Positions 7,649 to 15,271 of a DNA stretch of 64,000 bases are shown in pieces (within the stretch, counting starts at the first letter, position 1; the number at the start of each line of letters is the position of its first letter). This DNA is from Prevotella sp. (GTDB lineage Bacteria > Bacteroidota > Bacteroidia > Bacteroidales > Bacteroidaceae). Both the position numbers and the translations under genes were made by a program. The stretch spans positions 1 to 64,000 of the forward strand of contig JAFUVV010000034.1 of NCBI GenBank assembly GCA_017477435.1, given 5' to 3'. The notes below the pieces were generated by a model. The model was not told the DNA's origin and did not search any database. It saw nothing but the letters and a program-made list of their open reading frames with translations.

Positions 7649-9010
7649 TCAGTCTCTCTTGAAGATGTCTCTTGTGTAGACTTTTTCTTTCACGTCGTCG
7701 AGGCTGGGGTCGTAGCGGTTGGCGACGATTGCCTGGCTGCGGCGTTTAAATGTTGCAAGGTCGTTCACGACTTCGGAGCCAAAGAATGTACTTCCGTCTT
7801 CGAGAGTGGGCTCGTAGATAATCACCTGTGCTCCTTTGGCTTTGATGCGTTTCATGATGCCTTGTATGGAACTGTGGCGGAAGTTGTCGGAATTGGACTT
7901 CATCGTCAGACGATAGACGCCAATGACACATTTCTGCTCCTTTTCGGCATCGAAACGGCTATTGGCATCGTAGTAGCCAGCACGTTTGAGGATAGCATCA
8001 GCGATGTAGTCCTTACGGGTACGATTGCTTTCTACAATGGCACGGATGAGGTCTTCGGGAACATTGTCGTAGTTAGCGAGGAGTTGCTTTGTGTCTTTAG
8101 GCAAGCAGTATCCGCCGTAGCCGAAGCTGGGGTTGTTGTAGTGTGTGCCGATACGGGGATCGAGACCGACGCCTTCGATGATGGCTTTTGTGTCCAGCCC
8201 TTTTATTTCTGCGTAGGTGTCGAGCTCGTTGAAGTAGCTGACGCGAAGGGCCAGATATGTATTGGCAAAAAGCTTCACTGCCTCGGCTTCTTTTGTTCCC
8301 ATGAAGAGACAAGGGATGCCCTTGTCGAGTTGAGAGTTTAGAGTTGAGAGTTTAGAGTCAGTTGACTGTTGAGAGTCCTTAGAAGGGCCGATGGCGCCTT
8401 CGAGGAGAAGGGAGGCGAAGATGCGGGCTTTTTCTGTGAGCCAGTCGATGTCGGTGAGTTTATTTATTGCATCGTCTTCTTCCTTGTACTCCTTACCCAT
8501 GATCTTTGGTATGCCCACGATAATACGGCTGGGATAGAGGTTGTCGTAGAGGGCTTTGCTTTCGCGGAGAAACTCTGGTGAGAAGAGAAGGTGGAATTTC
8601 TTAATACCTTGAGAGGCATACTTGACATACAAGCTTCGTGAGTAACCTACAGGGATGGTGCTCTTGATTACGATCACGGCGTTGGGGTTCACTTTCAGTA
8701 CGGCGTCGATAACTGCTTCCACGGCGGATGTGTCGAAGAAGTTCTTCTTGGGGTCGTAGTTCGTAGGTGCTGCTATTACTACGAAGTCTGCATCACGGTA
8801 GCCTGCGTCTTGATCGAGTGTAGCCTTGAGATTTAGTTGCTTATTGGCAAGATAGTCTTCGATATAGTCATCCTTAATGGGTGATTTCTTGTTATTTACC
8901 AAGTCGACACGCTCTGGCACCACATCGACGCATGTCACTTCGTTGTGCTGTGCCAGCAGTGTGGCAATGCTCATTCCAACGTATCCTGTACCAGCTACTG
9001 ATATTTTCAT
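7649..9010 (-). CDS. ugd: UDP-glucose 6-dehydrogenase family protein
   Basis: 453 residues. It starts with the Rossmann motif [14 protein letters not shown] and contains [17 protein letters not shown] and the active-site cysteine motif [11 protein letters not shown]. The family oxidises UDP-glucose (or a related UDP-hexose) to the uronic acid, a capsule precursor, with NAD in the cytoplasm. An odd insert near residue 220 ([16 protein letters not shown]) is the translation of an AACTCTCA-type simple repeat that has entered the gene in frame just before the substrate-binding helix. It is separated from the upstream phosphonate genes by a nuclease-like gene and repeats, so its place in the same transcript is not certain. 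The exact substrate cannot be told from sequence. Confidence 0.9.
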   Translation of the reverse strand: MKISVAGTGYVGMSIATLLAQHNEVTCVDVVPERVDLVNNKKSPIKDDYIEDYLANKQLNLKATLDQDAGYRDADFVVIAAPTNYDPKKNFFDTSAVEAVIDAVLKVNPNAVIVIKSTIPVGYSRSLYVKYASQGIKKFHLLFSPEFLRESKALYDNLYPSRIIVGIPKIMGKEYKEEDDAINKLTDIDWLTEKARIFASLLLEGAIGPSKDSQQSTDSKLSTLNSQLDKGIPCLFMGTKEAEAVKLFANTYLALRVSYFNELDTYAEIKGLDTKAIIEGVGLDPRIGTHYNNPSFGYGGYCLPKDTKQLLANYDNVPEDLIRAIVESNRTRKDYIADAILKRAGYYDANSRFDAEKEQKCVIGVYRLTMKSNSDNFRHSSIQGIMKRIKAKGAQVIIYEPTLEDGSTFFGSEVVNDLATFKRRSQAIVANRYDPSLDDVKEKVYTRDIFKRD

Positions 9011-9059
9011 AAGCTTATGTCTTATATTCCGATAGTAGACAAAAATTGTATTTAATTTT

Positions 9060-9250
9060 ATTCCGAAAAGATGCTAAAAATACGAAATCTGCGAAAATAT
9101 TTTTGTAGGTAAAAATTGTGTTTTAATTTTATTCCGAAAATAAGCTAAAAATACGAAATCTGCGAAAATGTTTTTGTAGGCAAAAATCGTATTTAATTTT
9201 ATTCCGAAAATAAGCTAAAAACACGAAATCTGCGAAAATATTTTAAAACA
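9060..9250. repeat. 70-71-bp tandem repeat, three copies (GxxExxY-flanking, block 1)
   Basis: Copies begin with ATTCCGAAAA at 9060, 9131 and 9201. Each carries TACGAAATCTGCGAAAA and then an A/T-rich tail. The block lies between ugd and the 3' end of a GxxExxY gene. Three more copies lie on the other side of that gene. It contains no open frame. Confidence 0.9.
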
Positions 9251-9267
9251 TAGGTATTTCGTAATTT

Positions 9268-9648
9268 TTAGAGTAGATTTGTGTTTAGGATTCTAACAGG
9301 TTGCATATAAAGTTCATTGAAGTTGCACAAGATACCCAACTCATATCCAGTGATTGTTAGGTAATTGCGAATCTGGGCTTTATGGGCTTCTGTTAATTCA
9401 CTTACTGCTTTCAGCTCGACTATTATTTTATCATAACATACGAAGTCGGCAATGTAATTGGTGTTGAGTTTTTGATTTCTATAATAAACATCATAGCGCT
9501 TTTCGCGTTCGAAAGGAATGTTACGTATTTTCAATTCTATCTCTAATGCTTCTTGATAGACTTTTTCAAGCAGGCCTACTCCTAGTCGCTTATGTACCTC
9601 GAAGATGGCACCGACAATATTAGCTGATTCTTCTTTATATATTATCAT
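9268..9648 (-). CDS. GxxExxY protein, PD-(D/E)xK nuclease-like
   Basis: 126 residues. The family motif is seen as GLLEKVY (G25, E28, Y31). ADFVCYDKIIVELKA supplies the spaced D68, E78 and K80 expected of a PD-(D/E)xK nuclease core. No known biochemical role that I can cite. It is flanked on both sides by copies of the same 71-bp repeat, which suggests that gene and repeats travel or expand together. It interrupts the run of capsule/phosphonate genes and lies on the same strand. About 60% similar by eye to the second GxxExxY gene at 14837. Confidence 0.85.
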   Translation of the reverse strand: MIIYKEESANIVGAIFEVHKRLGVGLLEKVYQEALEIELKIRNIPFEREKRYDVYYRNQKLNTNYIADFVCYDKIIVELKAVSELTEAHKAQIRNYLTITGYELGILCNFNELYMQPVRILNTNLL

Positions 9649-9673
9649 CGTGTACTGCCTTTGGATTCTTTGT

Positions 9674-10025
9674 ATTCCGAAAAGATTCTAAAAATACGAA
9701 ATCTACGAAAATGTTTTTGTAGATTCCACTTCGCGAGGTGTAAGTTCTTTTTTTCTGACTCCAAAGAGTGTGTGTTCTTCAAAATCGTACCAGAAGATTC
9801 CTACAGATGGCATTTGTTCGTCGAACGAGCGCATGTCGTTCATCTGGGCCTCATGTTCTTTCTCTGATAAATTGGTCATTTTTTTATTTTTATTCCGAAA
9901 GTAAGCTAAAATTACGAAATCTGCGAAAACGTTTTTGTAGGCAAAAATTGTGTTTTAATTTTATTCCGAAAATAAGCTAAAATTACGAAATCTGCGAAAA
10001 CGTTTTTGTAGGCAAAAATACTATT
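9674..10025. repeat. 70-71-bp repeat, three further copies (block 2)
   Basis: Copies start at 9674, 9892 and 9963 (the last two 71 bp apart) and share the TACGAAATCTnCGAAAA core with block 1. The copy at 9674 is separated from the others by a short truncated open frame whose last codons it provides. Confidence 0.85.
9703..9879 (-). pseudogene. short truncated open frame ending in a repeat
   Basis: A 58-codon frame with ATG at 9879 reads MTNLSEKEHEAQMNDMRS, then MPSVGIFWYDFEEHTLFG and VRKKELTP. Its last residues (STKTFS) and TAG are supplied by the 71-bp repeat copy at 9674. The MPSVGIFWYDFEEHTLFGV stretch looks like the start of small hypothetical proteins I associate with Bacteroidales, but I cannot name the family. 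It is probably a small gene cut short when the repeat was inserted. Confidence 0.5.
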
Positions 10026-10041
10026 TTCGTTTTTTGGGATA

Positions 10042-11169
10042 TTATATTTTATGTACGATTTGCTCGTAGAGAGTGTGGATAATAGGGTGGGAGAGGGAGA
10101 CGGGGTTGTTGCGCAGGCGGATTGGGTTTACGGAGGTGGCGAGGGTGTGGATTTCTTCTTCGCGGTTGGTGCTGCTGGGGTTAGCGAGCGACAAGTCGGT
10201 CATCATCTGCCGGAATGAGCGGATGGCTGTTGTGATGTCATGTGCTCCCATCGTTGTTGAAATGTCGGTGAATGTCTGCATGAGATAGTTGCGGCCTCTG
10301 GGGTCGATGCATTCGTCGGGATGGGCGAGCATATATTCCCAGATGACGGGCAGGCAAACGGCAACGGCATGACCATGGGGAAGACCATAGAGAGATGTGA
10401 TTTTATAGCTGAATGCGTGTGGCGCGGTGGTCTGGGTGATGTTGATGGCACGACCGCCGTAGTTGGCTGCGAGCATTATTTGTGTTGCGGCATCGTCGTC
10501 GTTTTCGAAGATGTATTTCCGCCAGTTTGTTGTGATGAGTTCAACTGCTTTCCTTGAGTATACTTTACTTTCGTCGGTGCTGTTGATACTCCACCACGAT
10601 TCTATTCCCTGGCAGAGGGCATCCATCATTGTGCATTTCTTCTGATAGAGTGGGAGCGTCTTCAGTACGGATGGTTCCAGAATGGCGTAGCCGGGGAGGA
10701 TTCCATCGTTGGTGACGGTCTGCTTTGCTCCCTCATAGTACATCACGGCATTGTGGGTGGACTCGCTGCCTGTGCCTGCTGTGGTGGGGATGGCGATGAA
10801 CGGTATCTTTGTGCCATCGATGGGGAGACGCTGAGATACGAGGGGAGGAATGATGGCTGCACGACCTTCTTCGGCAAGCATAGCGAGTTTGATGCACTTT
10901 GCCACGTCGATAGCGCTACCGCCTCCTATTGCGAGAATGGTATCACAGTGGGAGGATTTTAGCAGTTCGATGCCTTTGCAGACCTGTTCGTAGAGAGGGT
11001 TGGGGGTGAAGTCGCTGAATTTCACTTTTTCTTTAACATCCAGGGATTCAATTGTTTCCTTGATGTTAAGGAACGGATACGAACTGTCTATGACGAGGAA
11101 GAGTCTTTGGCATCCGATTTCTTTCAGGATGCGTGTGAGGCTTTCTATTCCGTTGATAATCTTGTGCAT
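10042..11169 (-). CDS. iron-containing alcohol dehydrogenase, likely phosphonoacetaldehyde reductase
   Basis: 375 residues of the type III (iron) alcohol dehydrogenase family: NAD-binding GGGSAIDVAK (about 92-101), PTTAGTGSE, and metal-ligand region HAFSYKIT-LYGLPHGHA. Following PEP mutase and phosphonopyruvate decarboxylase, the substrate expected is phosphonoacetaldehyde, reduced to 2-hydroxyethylphosphonate. The start lies 5 bp after the decarboxylase stop, so they are cotranscribed. In 2-aminoethylphosphonate loci this place is taken by an aminotransferase; none is seen here. Family is clear; the substrate is inferred from context. Confidence 0.8.
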   Translation of the reverse strand: MHKIINGIESLTRILKEIGCQRLFLVIDSSYPFLNIKETIESLDVKEKVKFSDFTPNPLYEQVCKGIELLKSSHCDTILAIGGGSAIDVAKCIKLAMLAEEGRAAIIPPLVSQRLPIDGTKIPFIAIPTTAGTGSESTHNAVMYYEGAKQTVTNDGILPGYAILEPSVLKTLPLYQKKCTMMDALCQGIESWWSINSTDESKVYSRKAVELITTNWRKYIFENDDDAATQIMLAANYGGRAINITQTTAPHAFSYKITSLYGLPHGHAVAVCLPVIWEYMLAHPDECIDPRGRNYLMQTFTDISTTMGAHDITTAIRSFRQMMTDLSLANPSSTNREEEIHTLATSVNPIRLRNNPVSLSHPIIHTLYEQIVHKI

Positions 11170-11174
11170 AGTCG

Positions 11175-12338
11175 TTATTCAGAAAGAAATTCCATCAGAG
11201 CTTCTTTGTTTTGTATTGGGGTTGTCGTTGGGCGACCGAGGTCTTTGCGATTGCCTTTCTTTACTTTTACTTCAAGAAGAATAGGACCGGAGGGAGTTGA
11301 GTGTTTTTGGTTTTGAGTTTTGAGTTTTGTGGTGAGAGTTGAGAGTTGTTTTTCCAATTCTTCTTTTGTAGAGACGCTGTAGGCTGTTGCGTAGCCTACG
11401 GCGCGGGCAATGGCCGGGAGGTCGATGTCGAGACCAACCGTTGGTTGTCCGCCTACGCTGTCGTGTGCACCGTTGTTGAAGACTACGTGGATGTAGTTCG
11501 CTGGGTGTTTGGAAGCTACTATTGCCATTCCTCCCATGTGCATGATTGTTGCTCCGTCGCCGTCGAAGCACCACACGCGGCGGTCGGGACGTTCGAGTGC
11601 GATGCCGAGTGCTATCTGCGAAGCGTGGCCCATGGATCCGACGGTGAGGAAGTCGCGCTCGTGGCCTTGTTTCATCTGTGTGCGGTATTCAAACAGTTCG
11701 CGGCTAATCATGCCCGTTGTGCTCACGATGCAGTCTTTCTCGCCAATGGCGGCGGCGACGGTCTGGATGGCTTCTTCGCGAGAAAGGGGAAAGTTGAGAG
11801 CTGAGGGTTGAGAGTTGAGAGTGTAGCTGTCGAATGTGTTCTTTTCAACGATGAGGGCGCAGACTTCGTTTGTGGCTGTCATGTGGTCTACTGCCGTCTT
11901 TATCTGTGCAGCGGCTTCAGGTTCGTCCTTGGAGAGGATCTGATACTTGATGCCCATGGTGTCGAGGAGCGGTAGCGTCACTTTGCCTTGCTTTATGTGT
12001 TGAGGCTCGTCGTGAACACCGGGTTCTCCGCGCCAACCAATCAGGAGCAGCACGGGGATGTTGTAGACTTCGGGGTCGGTAAGCGATGCCAGGGGATTGA
12101 TGATATTCCCCTCGCCGGAGTTCTGCATGTAGACCACGGGAATCTTACCTGTGGCGAGATGATATCCGGCTGCGAGTCCGATGGCACCGCCTTCGTTGGC
12201 GGTAATGATGTTGTGACGTTCGTCGAGGTTGTCGGCGATGTAGGCACAGATGTTCTTCAACAGCGAGTCAGGTACCCCGGCGAAGAAATCGATGCCGAAG
12301 GATTTCAGTGTGTCGATGAAATATTTTGGTGATAACAT
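11175..12338 (-). CDS. phosphonopyruvate decarboxylase (ThDP enzyme)
   Basis: 387 residues. It carries NEGGAIGLAAGYHLATG in the N-terminal pyrimidine half and GDGATIMHMG with a downstream VVFNNGAHDSVGG in the ThDP pyrophosphate-binding half; IGWRGEPGVHDEPQH is typical of phosphonopyruvate decarboxylases. It converts phosphonopyruvate to phosphonoacetaldehyde, the step that pulls the unfavourable mutase reaction. It sits between PEP mutase and the reductase. Two stretches are odd: near residue 175 (TLNSQPSALNFPLS) and 355 (KQLSTLTTKLKTQNQK) both read through AACTCTCA-type simple repeats, apparently inserted in frame. Confidence 0.9.
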   Translation of the reverse strand: MLSPKYFIDTLKSFGIDFFAGVPDSLLKNICAYIADNLDERHNIITANEGGAIGLAAGYHLATGKIPVVYMQNSGEGNIINPLASLTDPEVYNIPVLLLIGWRGEPGVHDEPQHIKQGKVTLPLLDTMGIKYQILSKDEPEAAAQIKTAVDHMTATNEVCALIVEKNTFDSYTLNSQPSALNFPLSREEAIQTVAAAIGEKDCIVSTTGMISRELFEYRTQMKQGHERDFLTVGSMGHASQIALGIALERPDRRVWCFDGDGATIMHMGGMAIVASKHPANYIHVVFNNGAHDSVGGQPTVGLDIDLPAIARAVGYATAYSVSTKEELEKQLSTLTTKLKTQNQKHSTPSGPILLEVKVKKGNRKDLGRPTTTPIQNKEALMEFLSE

Positions 12339-12456
12339 GAGGACGGATTAACGAATTAACGGATTAACGAAGGGACGAAGGACGATGTTCACCTCACAAC
12401 CTAAAAAACTTTCGACCTAATAAGTTGAGCACTCAACTAAACTTCAGTGAGGGAAT

Positions 12457-13764
12457 TTATCTTGTGCCTGGGATGAGTTCGAGAATCTCTTTCACGCTCA
12501 TGCAGTAGTCGCGCGAAGCTTCGAGGGCACGGCCGTGGGAGAGGATGCTCTTTGCGCAGTTGACCATTGCCGGATAGGCGGCACGCAGCAGGTGGTTGGC
12601 GTAGATGACGACGTTGATTCCCCACGATGCGAGTTCGTCTTCGGTGAACTGGTTGTAGGTGGTGGGTACGGCAACGAGCGGTGTAGTCTTATTCTTCTCG
12701 CGGAAGCGCTGGCAGAACTCCTTTATGTCGTCGCCGCTCTTGTCTTTTGAATGGATCATTATGCCATCAGCTCCCGCCTCTACGTAGGCGAAGCAGCGCT
12801 CGAGAGCGTCGTCGACTGTATTGCCTGCAATCAGACTCTCGCAGCGGGCGATGATCATGAAGTCTTCGGTGATCTGCGCTTGTTTGCCCGAGCGAATTTT
12901 GTTGCAGAAGTTGTCAACCGAGTCCTGTGTCTGTATGGCATCGGTTCCGAAGAGTGAGTTTTTCTTCAGTCCTGTCTTATCTTCGATGATGACTGCCGAG
13001 ATGCCCAGCCGCTCCAGGGTGCGTACGGTGAACACGAAGTGCTCTGTGCGTCCGCCTGTGTCGCCGTCGAAAATCACGGGCTTTGTTGTCACCTCGAGGG
13101 CATCGTTCAGGTCGTGCAGACGGGTTGTGAGGTCTACGGCCTCGATGTCGGGCTTACCTTTCGCTGTGCTGTCGGTGAGCGAGCTGGCCCACATTCCGTC
13201 GAACTCGTGTTTCATGCCGTTCACCACAACACTGGTGTTCTCGATGATGAGACCTGTCAGTCCGCTGTGCGACTCACAGATGCGTACGATTTTCTTTGCC
13301 CCGATGAGTCGGCGCAGGCGTTTCAGTCGCACCTCTGGCGTGGTGCCGATTTCCTTCAGCCTCTGGTTCATGGCTGTCGATGATATTCCCTTCGTGTAGG
13401 GGATGTCGATTACTTTTCCTCCCCATTCGGCCATGGCCTCGATGATGCGCTGTCGCGTCTGTTTCTGCACACCTTCTTTCCAGTCGTCGCCGTGAACGAC
13501 GAAGTCGGGTTTCAGCTGTCGGAGGTTTGGTACGTAGTCGAGTGTGGTCTGTGGGATGACCTCGTCTACGCCTTTTATCGAGGCTACGATCTGCGCCCGC
13601 TGTTCGTAGGTCAGATATGGCAGTCGTTTGTAGCTTGCGATGGCGGCGTCGGTGAGTACGCCGACGGTGACGCGACCGAGTTTTGCAGCCTCGTTGATGA
13701 TGTTGAGATGTCCGGGGTGGATCATGTCGGCGCTCATGCCGACGTATACTTTCTTTTGTTGCAT
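12457..13764 (-). CDS. cytidylyltransferase-PEP mutase fusion (phosphonate biosynthesis)
   Basis: 435 residues in two parts. Residues 1-140 are a nucleotidyltransferase with HPGH (16-19) and the ISSTAM signature (127-132). Residues 150-435 are PEP mutase, with [11 protein letters not shown] (261-271) carrying the diagnostic EDK(x)nNS and GDTGG (234-238). The mutase makes phosphonopyruvate from PEP; the fused cytidylyltransferase would activate a phosphonate as a CMP-derivative for transfer to a glycan or lipid. Both activities in one chain mark a phosphonoglycan or phosphonolipid pathway rather than a free antibiotic. The gene lies 29 bp after a capsule phosphatase gene and 118 bp before the decarboxylase. 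Cytoplasmic. Confidence 0.92.
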   Translation of the reverse strand: MQQKKVYVGMSADMIHPGHLNIINEAAKLGRVTVGVLTDAAIASYKRLPYLTYEQRAQIVASIKGVDEVIPQTTLDYVPNLRQLKPDFVVHGDDWKEGVQKQTRQRIIEAMAEWGGKVIDIPYTKGISSTAMNQRLKEIGTTPEVRLKRLRRLIGAKKIVRICESHSGLTGLIIENTSVVVNGMKHEFDGMWASSLTDSTAKGKPDIEAVDLTTRLHDLNDALEVTTKPVIFDGDTGGRTEHFVFTVRTLERLGISAVIIEDKTGLKKNSLFGTDAIQTQDSVDNFCNKIRSGKQAQITEDFMIIARCESLIAGNTVDDALERCFAYVEAGADGIMIHSKDKSGDDIKEFCQRFREKNKTTPLVAVPTTYNQFTEDELASWGINVVIYANHLLRAAYPAMVNCAKSILSHGRALEASRDYCMSVKEILELIPGTR

Positions 13765-13793
13765 AAAGGTTGTTTTATCGGAGAGAATGATTT

Positions 13794-14510
13794 TTATATT
13801 CTCTCGTTTGTTAGAGCATAAATCTGTTTAATCGTCGATGCCGAGAGTTGTTTTTGGTTTGCTGCATACTGAAATGCATGTAGTTTGTGGATGTCGGTAC
13901 CTGTGAGGTCGACCCATTTCTCCTTCAGCATCATCTCGGCCTTCTCCTTTGCTTCCTTTCCGTAGGCCCCGACGAGCGAAGTGATGTTTATCTGGAACAT
14001 GATGCCCATCTCCTTCAGCCGTTGATATTCAGCTTTGTCCATGTAGACGTATCGCTCGGGATGAGCGAGGATGGGGCGTATGCCCTTGTGCATCATCTTG
14101 TCGAGCATCCCGTGGAGGTCCATTGGCGGGTTGAAATACGACGTCTCTACGAGCAGATGGTCTCCTCTTGGTCCTATCGGGAGGAGGTCGTCGGCCTCGA
14201 GCCGTTCCTCGAAGAGGGCGTCGAGCATATTCTCCGAAGCGAGATGGAGGGTGATGGTTCCGTGGTAGGCTTCGGTGAGTTCGCCAAACCGCTGCCGCAG
14301 GGCATCGGTGGTGTTAGGGATGTCCTCCATGATGTGCGGCGTAAGCCATACTTCGCGTATGCCGAGCTGCTCGTAGTAGCTTAGCACGGCGAGCGAGTCG
14401 TCCATGGTCTTTATGCCATCGTCGACGCCGGGGAGTATGTGGGAGTGGTAGTCGGTGAACCCGTCGAACACTCCACTACGGACGAGAGATTTCTTAAAGA
14501 AGTTGAGCAT
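13794..14510 (-). CDS. CpsB/YwqE-type tyrosine phosphatase (PHP fold)
   Basis: 238 residues of the polymerase-histidinol-phosphatase fold: [13 protein letters not shown] (21-33) with metal-binding His residues, [16 protein letters not shown] and TDIHKL near the C-terminus. These manganese-dependent enzymes dephosphorylate the tyrosine-rich tail of the polysaccharide co-polymerase kinase; the Wzc-like kinase of the same locus has such a tail. Cytoplasmic. It begins downstream of an 89-bp repeat array and a GxxExxY gene that separate it from wzc. Confidence 0.9.
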   Translation of the reverse strand: MLNFFKKSLVRSGVFDGFTDYHSHILPGVDDGIKTMDDSLAVLSYYEQLGIREVWLTPHIMEDIPNTTDALRQRFGELTEAYHGTITLHLASENMLDALFEERLEADDLLPIGPRGDHLLVETSYFNPPMDLHGMLDKMMHKGIRPILAHPERYVYMDKAEYQRLKEMGIMFQINITSLVGAYGKEAKEKAEMMLKEKWVDLTGTDIHKLHAFQYAANQKQLSASTIKQIYALTNERI

Positions 14511-14522
14511 GATTGTTTCTGG

Positions 14523-14822
14523 AACTACGGAACTCGCGGAGAACTGAGTAGCTAGTTGTTCAGATTAACTACGGAACTCGCGGATAATACGGAACATTTA
14601 TGATTTGAATTAACTACTGAACTCGCGGAGAACTAAGTAGTTAGTTGTTCTGATTAACTACGGAACTCGCGGATAATACGGAACATTTATGATTTGAATT
14701 AACTACGGAACTCGCGGAGAACTAAGTAGTTAGTTGCTCGAATTAACTACGGAACTCGCGGATAATACGGAACTTTTATGATTTGAATTAACTACGGAAC
14801 TCGCGAAGAGAACTGAGCAATA
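14523..14822. repeat. 89-bp tandem repeat, 3.3 copies (GxxExxY-linked)
   Basis: Copies start at 14523, 14612, 14701 and 14790, exactly 89 bp apart. Each copy contains two 44/45-bp halves starting AACTACGGAACTCGCGGA, one followed by GAACTAAGTAG and one by TAATACGGAAC. The array lies between the CpsB gene and the second GxxExxY gene. Its minus-strand core CGCGAGTTCCGTAGTT differs from the CGCAGATTTCGTAATT core of the other GxxExxY-linked array only by transitions (11 of 16 identical). It is not a CRISPR: there are no unique spacers. Confidence 0.92.
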
Positions 14823-14836
14823 CGAGAAGTAGAGAT

Positions 14837-15211
14837 TCAATATGTGTTGAGCAGTCTCTCTGCTGGCTGCATGTTGACCATGTTGAAGTTTTGAAGAAGT
14901 CCTAATTTCAATCCTGTTATTTTGAGATAATTGATGAGTTGTGCTCGATGAATGTCACTGATGACGTCGACTGCTTTTAGTTCGACTATAATTTTATCGT
15001 AACAGACGAAATCGGCGACATAATGTTGGTTTAAAACATTGTTTTTATATTCAATTTTAAACACCTTTTCTCTTTCAAACGGGATATTTCTCAGTTTTAA
15101 TTCAATTTCCAACGCTTCTTGGTAGACTTTTTCAGCTAGCCCTGGACCAAGTTGGCGATGGACTTCAAACATGGCACCATTTATTGCAAAAGATTCTTTT
15201 TCGAAAACCAT
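14837..15211 (-). CDS. GxxExxY protein, PD-(D/E)xK nuclease-like
   Basis: 124 residues with GLAEKVY (G24, E27, Y30) and ADFVCYDKIIVELKA (D67, E77, K79), the candidate nuclease residues. It is a paralogue of the gene at 9268 and likewise lies inside the capsule operon beside a repeat array, here the 89-bp family immediately downstream. Function unknown; nuclease chemistry is suggested only by the motif spacing. Confidence 0.85.
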   Translation of the reverse strand: MVFEKESFAINGAMFEVHRQLGPGLAEKVYQEALEIELKLRNIPFEREKVFKIEYKNNVLNQHYVADFVCYDKIIVELKAVDVISDIHRAQLINYLKITGLKLGLLQNFNMVNMQPAERLLNTY

Positions 15212-15271
15212 TTTTGCTTAATTCTTATTTATTCTGTTCTTTCCGTTTGTTCTGTAGTTAAAATTTATCTG

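Noticed and set aside
14523..14822. The 89-bp array as a CRISPR
   Set aside because: Whole units are repeated with no unique spacers, and no cas gene is near.
14837..15211. The GxxExxY genes as capsule-biosynthesis genes
   Set aside because: Nuclease-like motif, repeat-flanked and present twice in the operon; no link to sugar chemistry is visible.
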